Source: Scilla litardierei
Lineage: Eukaryota > Streptophyta > Magnoliopsida > Asparagales > Asparagaceae
Direction: 5' to 3'
Assembly (NCBI GenBank): GCA_030789695.1
Contig: CM061132.1
Span: 153,494,817-153,558,816 of the forward strand
Length of the DNA: 64,000 nucleotides
Shown here in pieces: positions 23,510-35,967 of this stretch (the first letter of the stretch is position 1; each line of letters begins with the position of its first letter). The position numbers and the translations under genes are program-made. The notes under the pieces are model-generated. The model worked only from the letters and a program-made list of their open reading frames with translations, did no database searches and was not told where the DNA came from.

Positions 23510-24960
23510 TTAAATCTAACGGGTCGGTACGGGTCGTCTGAATAATGAAATGGGTTCATTTCAAACGGGTCGCACTCGGATTGGATTCATGTAGGATCCG
23601 AACCCGATAAGAAATTAAAATGAATGAATGGTGGCATTGTTAGTGACCTTTGCATAGACATTGATGCCGTTGTCATTTGATGCATCATGAATAACATCGA
23701 TAGTAAGGGGCTTAGTTTTATTAGACAAATGCAGAACATCACCAATGGCAACATCTTCATCACCATCATCAATGAACCATCATCATCCACATCAAACAAA
23801 TCATCATGATGTTGAATGACCTTTGCCTTAATTGAGTGCTACGTGTGATTGCGATTAATGTTATATCAAACTTCTGAGAAGTTACTTAGATTTTGTCATT
23901 ACAACGCAGAAGATCAATTCCAACATAGATGTCACGTGTATAAGTGAAAATTAAAACGAGACTCATAACAAATTGGAAGAGTGTGAAAATTGGCTCGATT
24001 TGAGGCGCTGCATGAGTATTGGAGATGCGAAGGCAAGTGGTCATGCAGGGCCAGCTCGCATGTGCCTTGGATCCGCGTATCTGGCCAGATACTAGGATTC
24101 ATGACTGTATTGATTCTTGCAGGCGCTGACAGGCAGGTCACTCGATAGCCCGGCTTTCGGTAGCTCGAAGCTCAACAACTTTATACCCCGGTTCTCGAAA
24201 GCTCGAAAGCTCAGCCACTTGATAGCCAGGCTCTTGGCAGCTCGGGTTCTTGCAGGGAGCTCGATAGCTCGGAGGCGTCGACTGGCACGATGTGTAATCC
24301 TATTCGAATTTGTGTAGCCTGCAGGATGCAGAATCCTATTCGACTTCGAGTTGCTTGCAGGATGCAGAATCATATTGGAAGTACGAGTTGCACTTCCAAA
24401 TGAATTCAGATTGTGCCCATGCCCTGGAGGCTATAAAAGGGGCACTTGTGGAGGGTTTTAGTGGAGGCACGCAGAGACAGCAACGAGAGCTTTGATCTGT
24501 CGTTTGTGAAAGATCCAATTGTAAAGATTGTATTGAGAGTTTTAGATATTGTGTGCTTGTTCTTTTATGCAGTAGTAAGAAGAATTGTATTAGTTCTTCC
24601 ATTGGATAAAAACTATATAGCGTTTCATTGGCCTGTCGATGGACTAAAGATCCGATCTTTACTATTGTGCTCGGTTTTTGCTAAAAAACAAATTTAGTTA
24701 CTGGAAATTGGGGATGTTGGATGGTTCTTCCAACATCTCTGCGTGAGTTTATGTAGATGAGGTTGTGAGCCATACATATCTTTGAGGGGATTACTAGCTC
24801 TAGCTGTGGGTCACGAGGAGAAGCGCTTTTTTGTACTTTTCGTGAACTTTATTGGTTATGGTCGAGTGGGTCAACTTGTATCCAACAAAAAATTAGAGCA
24901 GATGTTAGAAAAAAATGTAAGATTCTTCGTGAAAATGACAAAAGGTCAAAATCAACCAAA
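23510..24960. other. Non-coding stretch with a TATA-bearing, possibly LTR-derived segment
   Basis: 24117-24280 has many short 'agctcgaaagctc' and 'gatagctcgg' repeats. A strong plant TATA box (ctataaaagggg) lies at 24431-24442, followed by U5-like sequence to about 24720. This looks like a promoter or an old LTR on the plus strand, but I found no matching ends or target duplication. Nothing coding is recognisable. Confidence 0.3.
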
Positions 24961-24967
24961 TGTAAAA

Positions 24968-25276
24968 AAATTTAAAAACTGATGAAATTCAAATTTAATT
25001 ATAAAAACCGACCAACTTTTCGTCACGTCGGTGAAGTGGTTGTTACACATCAGATGGGGTTGGCAACCCCACAATTTGAGATCAGCTTGGGATTCTCAAC
25101 CTCGACAGTTTTGTGGTTTGACGGTGCAGCGAAATGGCCGGCCATCTTGAGGTAGTAAATTTTGATCGGGGTTGCCAGCTCTCGTCGTTCTTTAACGTCA
25201 TATTGGGTGCGACATCCGATACGACGAAAAGTTGACCGCTTTGTGTCATTAATTTTAATTTTGTCCGATTTTTAAA
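24968..25276. mobile_element. Fold-back/MITE-like element with imperfect ~60-bp inverted arms
   Basis: The arm at 24968-25030 (tttaaaaactg...accaacttttcgtca) matches the reverse complement of 25211-25276 (cgacgaaaagttgacc...tttttaaaa) with gaps. Target duplications could not be fixed, so the superfamily is open (Mutator-like is plausible). Confidence 0.45.
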
Positions 25277-25335
25277 ATTATTTATAATTTTTGTATAATC
25301 TTGAAAGTCTGTCGTTGTGAAAATAATACAGACCT

Positions 25336-25551
25336 GCCGAGCTCCTTTGGCGCTGTGGCAGCCAGGTGAAAAACCCGGGACCTCAGTGTGAGGTCTCGGG
25401 TTCAAGCCCCCTATCCCCCCTCTCATATATGTAATATTTCCCCCTCTATCTCCCTAGTGTAAGTAATGTAGCGGCTCTCCCTGGCTCTTGTCCGGACTGC
25501 CAGCCGGCCTTCGCGTACGATTTACTGATTTTCGATGAAAAAAATAAAAAA
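25336..25551 (+). mobile_element. tRNA-derived SINE (about 216 bp)
   Basis: The head holds an A-box-like region (tttggcgctgtggcagcc, about 25347) and a clear B box (GGTTCAAGCCC, about 25389) with tRNA-like spacing, so it carries its own Pol III promoter. The tail ends in an A-rich run (gatgaaaaaaataaaaaaa). An 11-bp target duplication with one mismatch, aatacagacct (25325-25335) and aatacggacct (25552-25562), marks insertion by LINE machinery. Confidence 0.85.
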
Positions 25552-26668
25552 AATACGGACCTAAAATGGTATTTTACTGCATTTTTCCCCAATGAAAAAT
25601 TGGCCCTATCAAGCAATACCTCGAACCCTCTGCATGCAACTGTGTTGGTCAAATTTTTGATGGGGTTGATTTGCTAAGGGCCTGTTCCAACCGGTATCTT
25701 TTGGTTTCTTTTGGGCGAGAAAGTGCAAAATTTGCACTGTTGACCGTTCACTTCGGGTTTCTTTGCCCGAATCCTCTCGCCTTTTCTCATCGCGTGTTTC
25801 TTTCTCAGCTGCTCGTTGCCGCTGCTTATGTCCCCTCCCCGCTGCTCCTCTCCCCTATGTGGCAACCCCATACACCCCGCTTGAAATCCTCGGGTTTCAC
25901 GGTGATTTCGCTTATTCTCTGAGAAATTTGGGCCCCACCGCTGTGCTCACCTCTCTTCTCTCCTTCTTCCTGCGGGTTTCAGTTGGGTTCTTCAAAAACC
26001 CTAGCCATCTCAGCGGTTTTGTGAAGGGGATGAACCCTAGCTTCGATTGCTCCATCGGAGTTGTTGCTAGGCCGTGAAGGGGTGTGCCGAGCTTGGTCGG
26101 ATATCCAACGCTGCGAGCAAAACCCTAGCTTCGATTTTGGGGGAAATTGTTCGCTGGAGGCTGATCCACCTCGTGTGTGACTTGATTGGGTGCGAGGGAC
26201 TGGAATCTGAGGCAATCGGCCTTATCGGTGAGATTTCCCTAGTATAACTGCGATATTAACGCCGAGGTATAATTTCTTCATCTCAAAATTAATTTTGGGG
26301 TACATTTGCTGCTGCCATGTGTGCCTATATGCGATGAACTTTGTTGCATGGGTGTTATTGCCTTGCTACCTTCATGTCGTGTTGTGCGTGTGGCTAGGGT
26401 TTCAAATTTGGCCTCCCTAGGGCATATGCGGATATTATTGGGTTGTTGTGTTTATTTGGTTGCATGAATTCTTTGTATGATGATTTATTTGTATGATGAT
26501 TTATTTGTATGATGAATGTAAAGAATTGTGCAGTCTAAAAAGCCCAATGATGATAAAAAAAGTAGGAAAGAATGACATTCGCACACAGTGGATGGCTTGT
26601 TAAGATTGTTCCCTTGAAGCCCCATTTTGAATCATAAAATGTCTGATCCCCATTTAATCTGAAAGTTT

Positions 26669-27505
26669 AAGATTTTTGGGGCATTTCTCCAGGTTGCATT
26701 GTGTGTGTATGGGTTGTTAGATTTGGTTCATGTTTGTAGATTTTTGGGGCATTGCTCCAGGTTGGATTTTGGTTTTGTGTGGATGTTAATGTTGGATCAT
26801 GTATTCAGATTTTTGGGCAATGCTCCAGTATACAGTTTATGTTTATGTGGTTGTTAATTTTGGATAATATAATCAGATTTGTGGGGCTTTGCTCCATGAT
26901 GCATTTTGTGTTTATTTGGTTGTTAATTTTGGTTCATGGTTTTAGATTTTTGGGGCATTGCTCCAGGTTGGATTTTGTGTTTATGTGGATGTTAATGGTG
27001 GGTCATGTATTCAGAATTTTGGGGCATTGCTCCAGGCTGCAATTTGTGTTTATGTTGTTGTTTATTTTGGTTCATGGAATCAGATTTTTGGGGCTTTGCT
27101 CCAGTATGCATTTTGTGTTTATTTGGTTGTTAATTTTGGAACATGGAAGCAGATTTTTGGGGCATTGCTCCAGGTTGCATTTTGTGTTTATGTGGATGTT
27201 AAGTTTCGGTAATGTATTCAGATTTTTGGGGCATTCCTCCAGGCTGCAATTTGTGTTTATGTGGATGTTAATTTTGGTTCATGGACTAAGATTTTTGGGG
27301 CTTTGCTCCACTATGCATTCTGTGTTTATTTGGTTGTTAATTTTGGAACATGGAAGCAGATTTTTGGGGCATTGCTCCATGTTGGATTTTGTGTTTATGT
27401 GGATGTTAATGGTGGGTCATGTATTCAGATTTTTGGGGCATTCCTCCAGGCTGCAATTTGTGTTTATGTGGTTGTTAATTTTGGTTCATGGACTCAGATT
27501 TTTGG
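26669..27505 (+). repeat. Left 69-bp tandem array of the Harbinger element (about 12 units)
   Basis: Each unit reads like 'cagatttttggggcattgctccagg' followed by 'tttgtgtttatgtggttgttaattttgg'. Unit starts near 26669, 26738, 26811, 26876, 26943, 27011, 27080 and so on are 65-73 bp apart, mostly 69. Because 69 is divisible by three, long open frames appear in all plus frames. They are by-products, not genes. 27528-27541 just after it ends in a TIR-like 'ggaacatgccctta'. Confidence 0.9.
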
Positions 27506-28945
27506 AACCAAAGTAACATAAGAAACCACAATGGAACATGCCCTTAGTGTTTGGTGATTTGTACCAGAGTTTTACGGTTTTATGGCTCCGTGTTGCATTT
27601 TTTTGTTGTTTTCTTTTTGGGATCAGTGTATCAGATTTTATGGTGCATTTTATGGTGTGACACTGCAGGAGCAACGGCAAAGCAACCGCGTGTGTGACTA
27701 TGAATACACATTATGTCTGGGGTCTAGTGATTTGGATATGCACAATTTTATCTGAACTGTGTTACTCATATGTATTATGTTATGTATATAAATAACATTA
27801 AATATATGTGTTATTAAATTAAGGGTGACATGTATACACACGGAGACCATTCGGCCTGTGAGTTATGTACCGCTGCAGCGGCTGCAATATCGTTTATCGT
27901 AGTAGCCTTACCACTTCACGCAAATGCTAGGGCTGCACCTATACCAAGAGAGCCCTCTGCTATGCGGGAACTGCATAGAAAATCCCACATGTGGAGAATT
28001 CTGTGGGGGTCTGAAAGTAGCTGTTTGGACTACTTACAGATGCGAAGACATGCTTTCAGGAATCTTGCATCAATAATGCGTCAGCGAGATCTTCTCAAGG
28101 ACACTATACAGGTATCCCTCGAGGAGCAGTTGGCCATGTTCCTGCATATTGTAGGTCACAAGTCAAAGAATAGGGTCATGCAAGTGGATTTTATAGGGGA
28201 GGGGGGACTGTGAGCAGGTATTTTAACAAAGTTATGGGGGCAGTGTGTGCAATTTGGGATATGTACATGAAGCAAGCTGCTAACGAGATGCCACCAGAGA
28301 TAGTCAATAACCCCAATTGGTTCCCATTTTTCAAGGTATGTGTGCTTACATGTGTATGTCTCAGTCTAATAAGTATCGTCGTGATGATTGAAAATTGGGC
28401 TCATTGATTACGTTGTAGGACTGCATTGGTCTCATTGATGTGACTCACATATATGCCATGCTCCCAGCCAGTCTCGTATCCCGCTTTAGAGGTCGTAAAG
28501 GGGTTACACAAAATGTGCTAGCAGCTATTACTCCAAATAAAAGATTCACATACGTACTGGCCGGGTGGGAAGGATCCGCAAATGATTTTACGGTCCTGAA
28601 AGATGCATTGTCTAAACCACCCCCTGGGGCTGCGAGTGTATGAAGGTAATCTGCATAAATTTACATTAACATACGAAATACTTCTCTCATAGATCGTTGG
28701 GTCATAAATTGGGTTATGTTTTTGAATGCAGGTAAATATTACCTTTGCGATGCTGGGTATACAACAATGACATGGTTCATATCTCCCTACCGGGGCGTTA
28801 GATACCATTTGAAGGACCATACTGATCGGGTTCCGAGAAACCGAAGAGAGCTATTCAACCTACGCCATTTTACCTTACGATCAAAGATCGAGTCGACATT
28901 TGGTATCCTAAAGAACAAGTTTAAAATCATGACAGCCAAGCCTCG

Positions 28946-30826
28946 TGGTTCGGGTTTAAAATTACATATTTAACCCCCCATTTATCCCTACTTTGTGCTC
29001 ATGTGATGCTACATTGTTCTCTAATTCATACGTATTTTCTACACATTTATTTATTAGAGAAAACACACTATTTGAGCACAAAACAGCATTTAACGACATA
29101 TTTCTGCACATTTTATATTTTTCCTAGCTTCGTCTCGATCTCACGATTCCAACGACTATTTATTTGTATTTTTCTGAGATCTGTGCTAATTACTGTGTAT
29201 TTTTGAATGCAGAATACCAATTAAATGAGAAAATACGCAAGGAAATACGAAAATACGTCGCCGGCCAATCACAGCACGCCACGTGGCGCAATCGGGACCA
29301 TCCGAGCCTCATCAAGCGTCCACGATGCGCGTACAGCGGGTAAAGCTAACGACCGTTGGATCGAGATCCAACGGCCAGAGGAAAAGCGCAACGGCGACGA
29401 TGTGGGACACGTGGCAGCGCCACGTTTAATCCCGCCGAACGGACGAGATCGAAAGCTGTGATCGACATTACGGGCGACGTGGCTCTCCCTCCACCGAGCG
29501 ATCGTGATCAGACGGACCACATTCACCCCGCATTTGAATTCGGACGCAGCAGCAGCGGGCCACGTGGCGATACCGTAACCATCGATCATTCATCCAACGG
29601 CCATCGAACGAGCGGAGCGGGCGATCTTCTGCGGGCGATGTGGCCTCTTCGCGACACTCGAATGACGATCCGACGGTCGAAAATCAACCGATGCGAATTC
29701 GAAGCGGATGCGGGCTTCGCACAAACTTTAAAGCACACGTGGCGTGCTGCGGTTTAATCCCGCTTGATCGGACGGACGTCGATTGCTCCGATCGAGATGA
29801 GCGGCTGGGATGCGTTCGGATGCGGTTTTAGAACCCAATAAGCACAGTAAACCCTCAAGCCTATTATATAAACGTATTCTAGGGTTTTTGTGCGTATTCA
29901 AGCAGATTTGGGCGTATTTTGAGCGTATTGGAGGCTCTACGAGCCGTATTTCGCCTCTAAAAAATTCTGTAAAATTCCAGAGGCTTATTTTATTATTTCC
30001 AGAGAGTTTTGATGTCTTTTTAAGGATATTTGGTGATGAATTCTTAACTTAAACCTCGTATTTAGTGCTTTTTCTACCGTATTTTGCTATAATCTTGATG
30101 TATTTTGCTATGAAAGTTGTTTATTATTGCATGATGAGTAGCTAAATCTCTGTTGTGCATGGTACGGAGTAGTTAGGGGGATATTATTCGTGTTAGTTTG
30201 GTTGTATTCCATGTGCTTAATCGTTAAACGTCGTTAAAATTGTAATCTTTGATCGTAAATCGACTTTTTCATATTCCAAAAAAATTGATTTAGTTGATGA
30301 TCGCCCCAAAAGAGTGAGTTTTGATCTCCCCAAAAGGGAGTTTCATACCGTAGTTTTGATCTCTCCAAAAGAGAGTTTCATATCGTATTATAACTTTAGC
30401 GACGATCTTTTTGAATATTGTGTTTGAACCCCCAAAGGGCATCTTCCGATGAGTTGCTCCCAAAAGGAGAATTCATTGAATTATATTGGGTATTTTCCGG
30501 TGAATTGCTCTCAAAAGGAGAATTCATTGCGTTATACCTATCAACCAAATTAATACGAATCGTTGATCCTAACGAACCCATACCATGTGCATACTTTTTA
30601 TAGATATTTTCAGACACGATTTTCTATGTTTATATTGTTCACGTGTTCACATCACCATCACCGTCACCATTGTTGAAGTGGTTAGTTTCTTTTCGTAGGA
30701 TTTCTATTTGATTTGAATTGTGGGTGCAACAGATTTCTTCCCGTGGATTCGACATCTGGACTCCCAGATTTTACTACTTGTACGGACTCTTGCGCTTGAG
30801 AGAGAAGCACCTTTCCGGTCCCACCA
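28946..30826 (+). repeat. 5' LTR of the tRNA-Asp-primed element (1881 bp)
   Basis: Starts TGGTTCGGG and ends TCCCACCA. By eye it differs from the 3' LTR at roughly 30 positions plus a few short indels (under 2%), mostly transitions, so insertion is fairly recent. A G/C-rich, CpG-rich block (29250-29820) is open in several frames on both strands but matches no protein I know. A TATA-like 'tattatataaacg' lies at about 29859. Confidence 0.9.
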
Positions 30827-30832
30827 AGTTTT

Positions 30833-30850
30833 TGGCGCCGTTGCCGGGGA
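30833..30850 (+). other. Primer binding site, tRNA-Asp
   Basis: TGGCGCCGTTGCCGGGGA is complementary to the 3' end of plant tRNA-Asp including the CCA. It starts 6 bp after the 5' LTR. Confidence 0.9.
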
Positions 30851-30958
30851 GGAATGGTTTGTGACTACGGTTTATTTCATTTAGAGGACCTTCGGTGAGA
30901 TCTTTCCACTTTACTGTACATAAACTTTTTATTATAATTTTATTTTAATTTTTTAAAA

Positions 30959-33031
30959 ATGGAATATATGAACTTCTATTGCACAAACAATCTGTATGAT
31001 GCACGATATGCTAATGCACACAAACATAGAATGGAGAAGCTCAAAATTGTTAATTTTAATCAAACTGACTGTGAAACTTTCTTTCAGGCCTGGAGGAGGT
31101 TCACAGACATTATATCGAGCTATCCACAGCATGGGTACATAAATGAAGAGCTTATGTCATCCTTTCTAGATGGACTACGACCACAGCTGCAGGAATTATT
31201 GGGATGCATGACGCCGACAGAGGCGTGGGAATACATGGAGTCTCTGCAAGAAAATGAAGAAACCGGGAAAGAGACTTCAGAGAGCGATTCAACGGAGCCT
31301 TCGTGCCTCGATCAAGAAGAGCAAAGCGTAGACGTACCTTTGCAATCCTTGAAAGAGGAAGCTTACCAGACTATTCAGACACAGGCAGGCCCGACCCTGA
31401 CCCGGGGCAACCAGGGCAGCCGCCCAGGGCCCTAAGGTCCCGGGGGGCCCCAAATTTTTTTTACATTGGGACAGTTTGGATTAATAATTATTAAAAAACA
31501 ACCCATTCCTCAAGTCTCTCCACATTCTCTCTAGTCTCCAGGCTTGGGCCCTTAACCTTTCTGTCTTCAACCTGTCTTCCACCACCTTCTCTGCACAATA
31601 AACGAAGAAGCAAGCAAGTTAATAAATTATTAAAATTTTTAATGAAGACTCTTCATATACCCTTAGCCATATTATTAAATTAACAAGTTTTGTGTAACTT
31701 CTCATTTCTCAATGTAAGTTCTCTCTGAAGCTCTGTTTGCCGTTTGGATTATAAAGGTATGCCTTTTTAATTATTTTTTAATTCACAACTGCTGCAGTTT
31801 GCTTGTACCGCAGTTCTGCACCTGCGCCTTCCTTGTTGAGGTGATCACAATTGCAAGTTTAATTATTTTTTAATTATTTTTTACTTTTTAATTCATAATT
31901 GCCGTTTGGATAATAAAATATAAAGGTTCTCCCTGCTGTTGTTTTGATGTATGCCGACGATAATATGAAAAATTTGTATACAATTTACCTCATGTGTGGT
32001 CCATCTGCATGTTGGAAAGATTAATGAATTTGGACTTTGAACTTAGTGAAGTCGAATATTTCATTGCCAAATAAACTTGAGAGATGTTAACATTCCCTGC
32101 AAGACAGTTTGTCTTCCATGTGATGCTAATCGAATTCTGTTGATTTATATTGTTTTTTATTGAGATGTTTATTGTTTTTTTTGGTGAAAGCTCTCAAAGA
32201 AGAAGTTAAACAAGAAATGGCTTTTACAACGTGTTGGATTTTAGTATTTCAATTTTAAAAAATATTATATTTAAAGGGCCCAAAATTTTAACTCGCCCTG
32301 GATCCCAATATCGTCACGACCGGCCCTGGACACAGGAGGCCACATCCCATCAATTCCAGGAGAATTTCCTTGCTCGGAGTCGGCAGATTCAAAATTCCAT
32401 TGAAAATCTTAATTTGATTGCCGCTTGCTTAGAAGAAAATAATTATTTTAAAATTCAACTTCAAGAATCTAATACGAATTTATCTTCTATTACAGGTATA
32501 TCGAGCGAGCCATGTCACGTTGAGGACACGAATAAAAATATCCACATGGCAGAAAGTGTGTGCAAAAGAGAGGACGAGCTAGCAATTTTGGATGAACGAG
32601 AGGAGGAGACAGCTAGGGACAAGGGTTTTGAGATTATCGCCATGGAGTCAGAACCATGCCCTCATCCAGTTTTGTCCCAAAATCATTTATCCCTCTCCCC
32701 AACGATCGAGCATCGTACAGAGAGTAGTGCAAATCTTTCAGGGAGTAGTCGTCAACTTGCTTTAATTCATTTCACTTATTTTGATGACTGCGTTTGGAAT
32801 AATTTTATTGAAAGGAATCTTAAATTAATTTGGACTGACATAACTCATCTCTCGCAGGACATTGGCAAACAGCTTATAAAGATGCTTGGAATTGTGTTGC
32901 TGGGGTCCAAATTAGTTTTTGGAGGAAGAATAATCGCCGAGGAGCGCAAGGAGCAAATTGAACAACTTCCTCCACCATCAAAGATTCGGGATCCGCCATT
33001 TGATCACGGTGTGTTCTTTCCAGTAGTGTAG
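30959..33031 (+). pseudogene. Gag-like protein of the tRNA-Asp-primed element, interrupted by a hAT element
   Basis: The N-terminal half (30959-31385) resembles the Ty3/gypsy retrotrans_gag domain: an 'F...W.RF' motif, then 'LMSSFLDGL'. The C-terminal half (32337-33031) is acidic and Ser-rich with a hydrophobic end and no zinc knuckle. The hAT insertion at 31386-32328 separates them. Counting one copy of the 8-bp duplication, the two halves are in the same frame and total 373 codons, so this was a single gene before the insertion. Its function beyond gag similarity is not known. Confidence 0.75.
31386..32328. mobile_element. Non-autonomous hAT element (943 bp), 8-bp target duplication
   Basis: Flanked by gacacagg on both sides (31378-31385, 32329-32336). 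Ends CAGGCCCGACCCTG and, reversed, CAGGGCCGGTCGTG are short imperfect inverted repeats of the hAT type. Subterminal 'ggggccccaaa' and 'gggcccaaaatttt' also pair. No transposase remains. Confidence 0.88.
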
Positions 33032-34078
33032 ATTTTTATATGCTTTCTAGGTTGCTTGCTTGAATAAACTCGTACCTCTTCCGACATTGAGGACAATGTC
33101 CATCTTTAGTTGGGGGGTGTGTATGAGACCTTAGGATTTTTTTGTTTTGAGAAGAATAAATCATCAAATCTCATTTTTTAAAAAAAACTCCTTCACATGC
33201 CTCAAATACGGATGATTACGCATTAATTGAGTTCTGAAAATTTTTTATGTCTTGAGTTAATTATTTTTCTCTTCATTGAATTACTTTTAATATACTATTC
33301 AAGAAAACTTTCAATTTCCATGATTAATATCTCGAAATAGTTTGAATATATTTCATGCATGCTAATGTGATGAAAAAGCTTGAGTATACATGATTTTTAT
33401 AAAAGTATTCAAGTTGAAGAGGAATTTGGCCTTTGATTCTAATGTTTATATTCAAAGATGGGTTTTGAGTTGCTTACAAAAAAGAAAGAAAGAAAAGAAA
33501 AGAAAAAAAAGAAAATGAATGACAAATGAATGATGAAAAATGAATGAATAAGTATGTCACTAATAAATAACTTGGTTGGCTCGAGTAGTACAGTCCGAGG
33601 GGTCCTTTTTGGCCTAATGCCCTATTATCGTCTGATTTGGGAGCCATTGACGGGAAACTCACTCATTTGATGGAGCGATCCAAGTTATACCTTTTTCCGC
33701 AAATGTTGCTTGATGCGCGTTACGCGGAACGAATAAAAGAAAAGAAATGGTGAATATACTAAGCAACTTCAATACCCATGTCTTGAATGATTGTTTTGAT
33801 AGGCCAATTCCTTGGAAACAAGAAAACTAGAGAAAAACAACGTGTTATACTTTCGCTTGCGCAAAACGATGCTTGCATGTTATTTACTCATACTAAAATA
33901 GAGAAAATATCATGTAATTGATTTTGTTCATGGATGTGTATATTGATGGTCAAGATCATGTTGGAATGCGTATTATTGAGCCATGCCATGAGCAATTTGA
34001 AAGAACTTATTGTTTTAGTACTCATCCGTATTAATCGCTCTTTTTGCTAGAGACTAGCAAATCGCTAGTTGGGGTGTG

Positions 34079-35967
34079 TGATTCGGGTTAAATATTACAT
34101 ATTTAACCCCCCATTTAGCCCTACTTTGTGCTCATGTGATGCTACATTGTTCTCTAATTCATACGTATTTTCTACACATTTATTTATTAGAGAAAACACA
34201 CTATTTGAGCACAAAACAGCATTTAACGACGTATTTCTGCATATTTTATATTTTTCCTAGCTTCGTCTCGATCTCACGATTCCAACGACTATTTATTTGT
34301 ATTTTTCTGAGATCTGTGCTAATTACTGTGTATTTTTGAATGCAGAATACCAATTAAATGAGAAAATACGCAAGGAAATACGAAAATACGTCGCCGGCCA
34401 ATCACAGCACGCCACGTGGCGCAATCGGGACCGTCCGAGCCTCATCAAGCGTCCACGATGCGCGTACAGCGGGTAAAGCTAACGACCGTTGGATCGAGAT
34501 CCAACGGCCAGAGGAAAAGCGCAGCGGCGACGATGTGGGACACGTGGCAGCGCCACGTTTAATCCCGCCTTTTGAACGAACGGACGAGATCGAAAGCTGC
34601 GATCGACATTACGGGCGACGTGGCTCTACCTCCACCGAACGATCGTGATCAGACGGACCACATTCACCCCGCATTTGAATTCGGACGCAGCAGCAGCGGG
34701 CCACGTGGCGATACCGTAACCATCGATCATTCATCCAACGGCCATCGAACGAGCGGAGCGGGCGATCTTCTGCGGGCGACGTGGCCTCTTCGCGACGCTC
34801 GAATGACGATCCGACGGTCGAAAATCAACCGATGCGAATTCGAAGCGGATGCGGGCTTCGCACAAACTTTAAAGCACACGTGGCGTGCTGCGGTTTAATC
34901 CTGCTTGATCGGACGGACGTCGATTGCTCCGATCGAGATGAGCGGCTGGGATGCGTTCGGATGCGGGTTTGGAACCCAATAAGCACAGTAAACCCGCAAG
35001 CCTATTATATAAGCGTATTCTAGGGTTTTTGTGCGTATTCAAGCAGATTTGGGCGTATTTTGAGCGTATTGGAGGCTCTAGGAGCCGTATTTCGCCTCTA
35101 AAAAATTCTGTAAAATTCCAGAGGCTTATTTTATTATTTCCAGAGAGTTTTGATGTCTTTTTAAGGATATTTGGTGATGAATTCTTAACTTAAACCTCGT
35201 ATTTAGTGCTTTTTCTACCGTATTTTGCTATAATCTTGATGTATTTTGCTATGAAAGTTGTTTATTATTGCATGATGAGTAGCTAAATCTCTGTTGTGCA
35301 TGGTACGGAGTAGTTAAGGGATATTATTCGTGTTAGTTTGGTTGTATTTCATGTACTTAATCGTTAAACGTCGTTAAAATTGTAATCTTTGATCGTAAAT
35401 CGACTTTTTCATATTCCAAAAGAATTGATTTAGTTGATGATCGCCCCAAAAGGGTGAGTTTTGATCTCCCCAAAAGGGAGTTTCATACCGTAGTTTTGAT
35501 CTCTCCAAAAGAGAGTTTCATATCATATTATAACTTTAGCGACGATCTTTTTGAATATTGTGTTTGAACCCCCAAAAGGGCATCTTCCGATGAGTTGCTC
35601 CCAAAAGGAGAATTCATTGAGTTATATTGGGTATTTTCCGGTGAATTGCTCTCAAAAGGAGAATTTATTGCGTTATACCTATCAACCAAATTAATACGAA
35701 TCGTTGATCCTAACGAACCCATACCATGTGCATACTTTTTATGGATATTTTCAGACACGATTTTCTATGTTTATATTGTTCACGTGTTCACATCACCATC
35801 ACCGTCACCATTGTTGAAGTGGTTAGTTTCTTTTCGTAGGATTTCTATTTGATTTGAATTGTGGGTGCAACAGATTTCTTCCCGTGGATTCGACATCTGG
35901 ACTCCCAGATTTTACTACTTGTACGGACTCTTGCGCTTGAGAGAGAAGCACCTTTCCGGTCCCACCA
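34079..35967 (+). repeat. 3' LTR of the tRNA-Asp-primed element (1889 bp)
   Basis: Preceded by 'ctagttggggtgtg' as polypurine tract. Starts TGATTCGGG and ends TCCCACCA. A second G-rich tract with 'gaggacaatgtccatctttagttggggggtgtg' at about 33090-33122 marks the end of the coding region, as commonly seen in Ty3/gypsy elements of this group. Confidence 0.9.

Larger units (their letters stand above)
28946..35967 (+). mobile_element. Non-autonomous LTR retrotransposon, tRNA-Asp primed (7022 bp)
   Basis: LTRs at 28946-30826 and 34079-35967, primer site complementary to tRNA-Asp, a short G-rich polypurine tract before 34079, and a perfect 5-bp target duplication cctcg (28941-28945, 35968-35972). 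It lies within the transposase coding sequence. The interior (3.25 kb) holds one gag-like gene and no protease, reverse transcriptase or integrase, so it depended on a helper. tRNA-Asp priming fits the Athila/Tat side of Ty3/gypsy, but without pol the lineage is inferred. Confidence 0.9.

Noticed and set aside
26752..27516. 254-codon open frame with 23-residue repeats, and similar ones at 44881-46281
   Set aside because: The 69-bp DNA unit is a multiple of three, so frames stay open by arithmetic. The protein shows no family features and all plus frames behave alike.
27528..27541. 'ggaacatgccctta' as the right end of a shorter element starting at 25678
   Set aside because: TSD would be TAA versus TTA and the match stops after about ten bases, whereas 49361 matches over 17 bases with TAA. 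It may be a leftover MITE end.
29225..29831. GC-rich open frames (also 34358-35023) as genes
   Set aside because: They are parts of the two LTR copies, open in several frames on both strands, with no recognisable domain.
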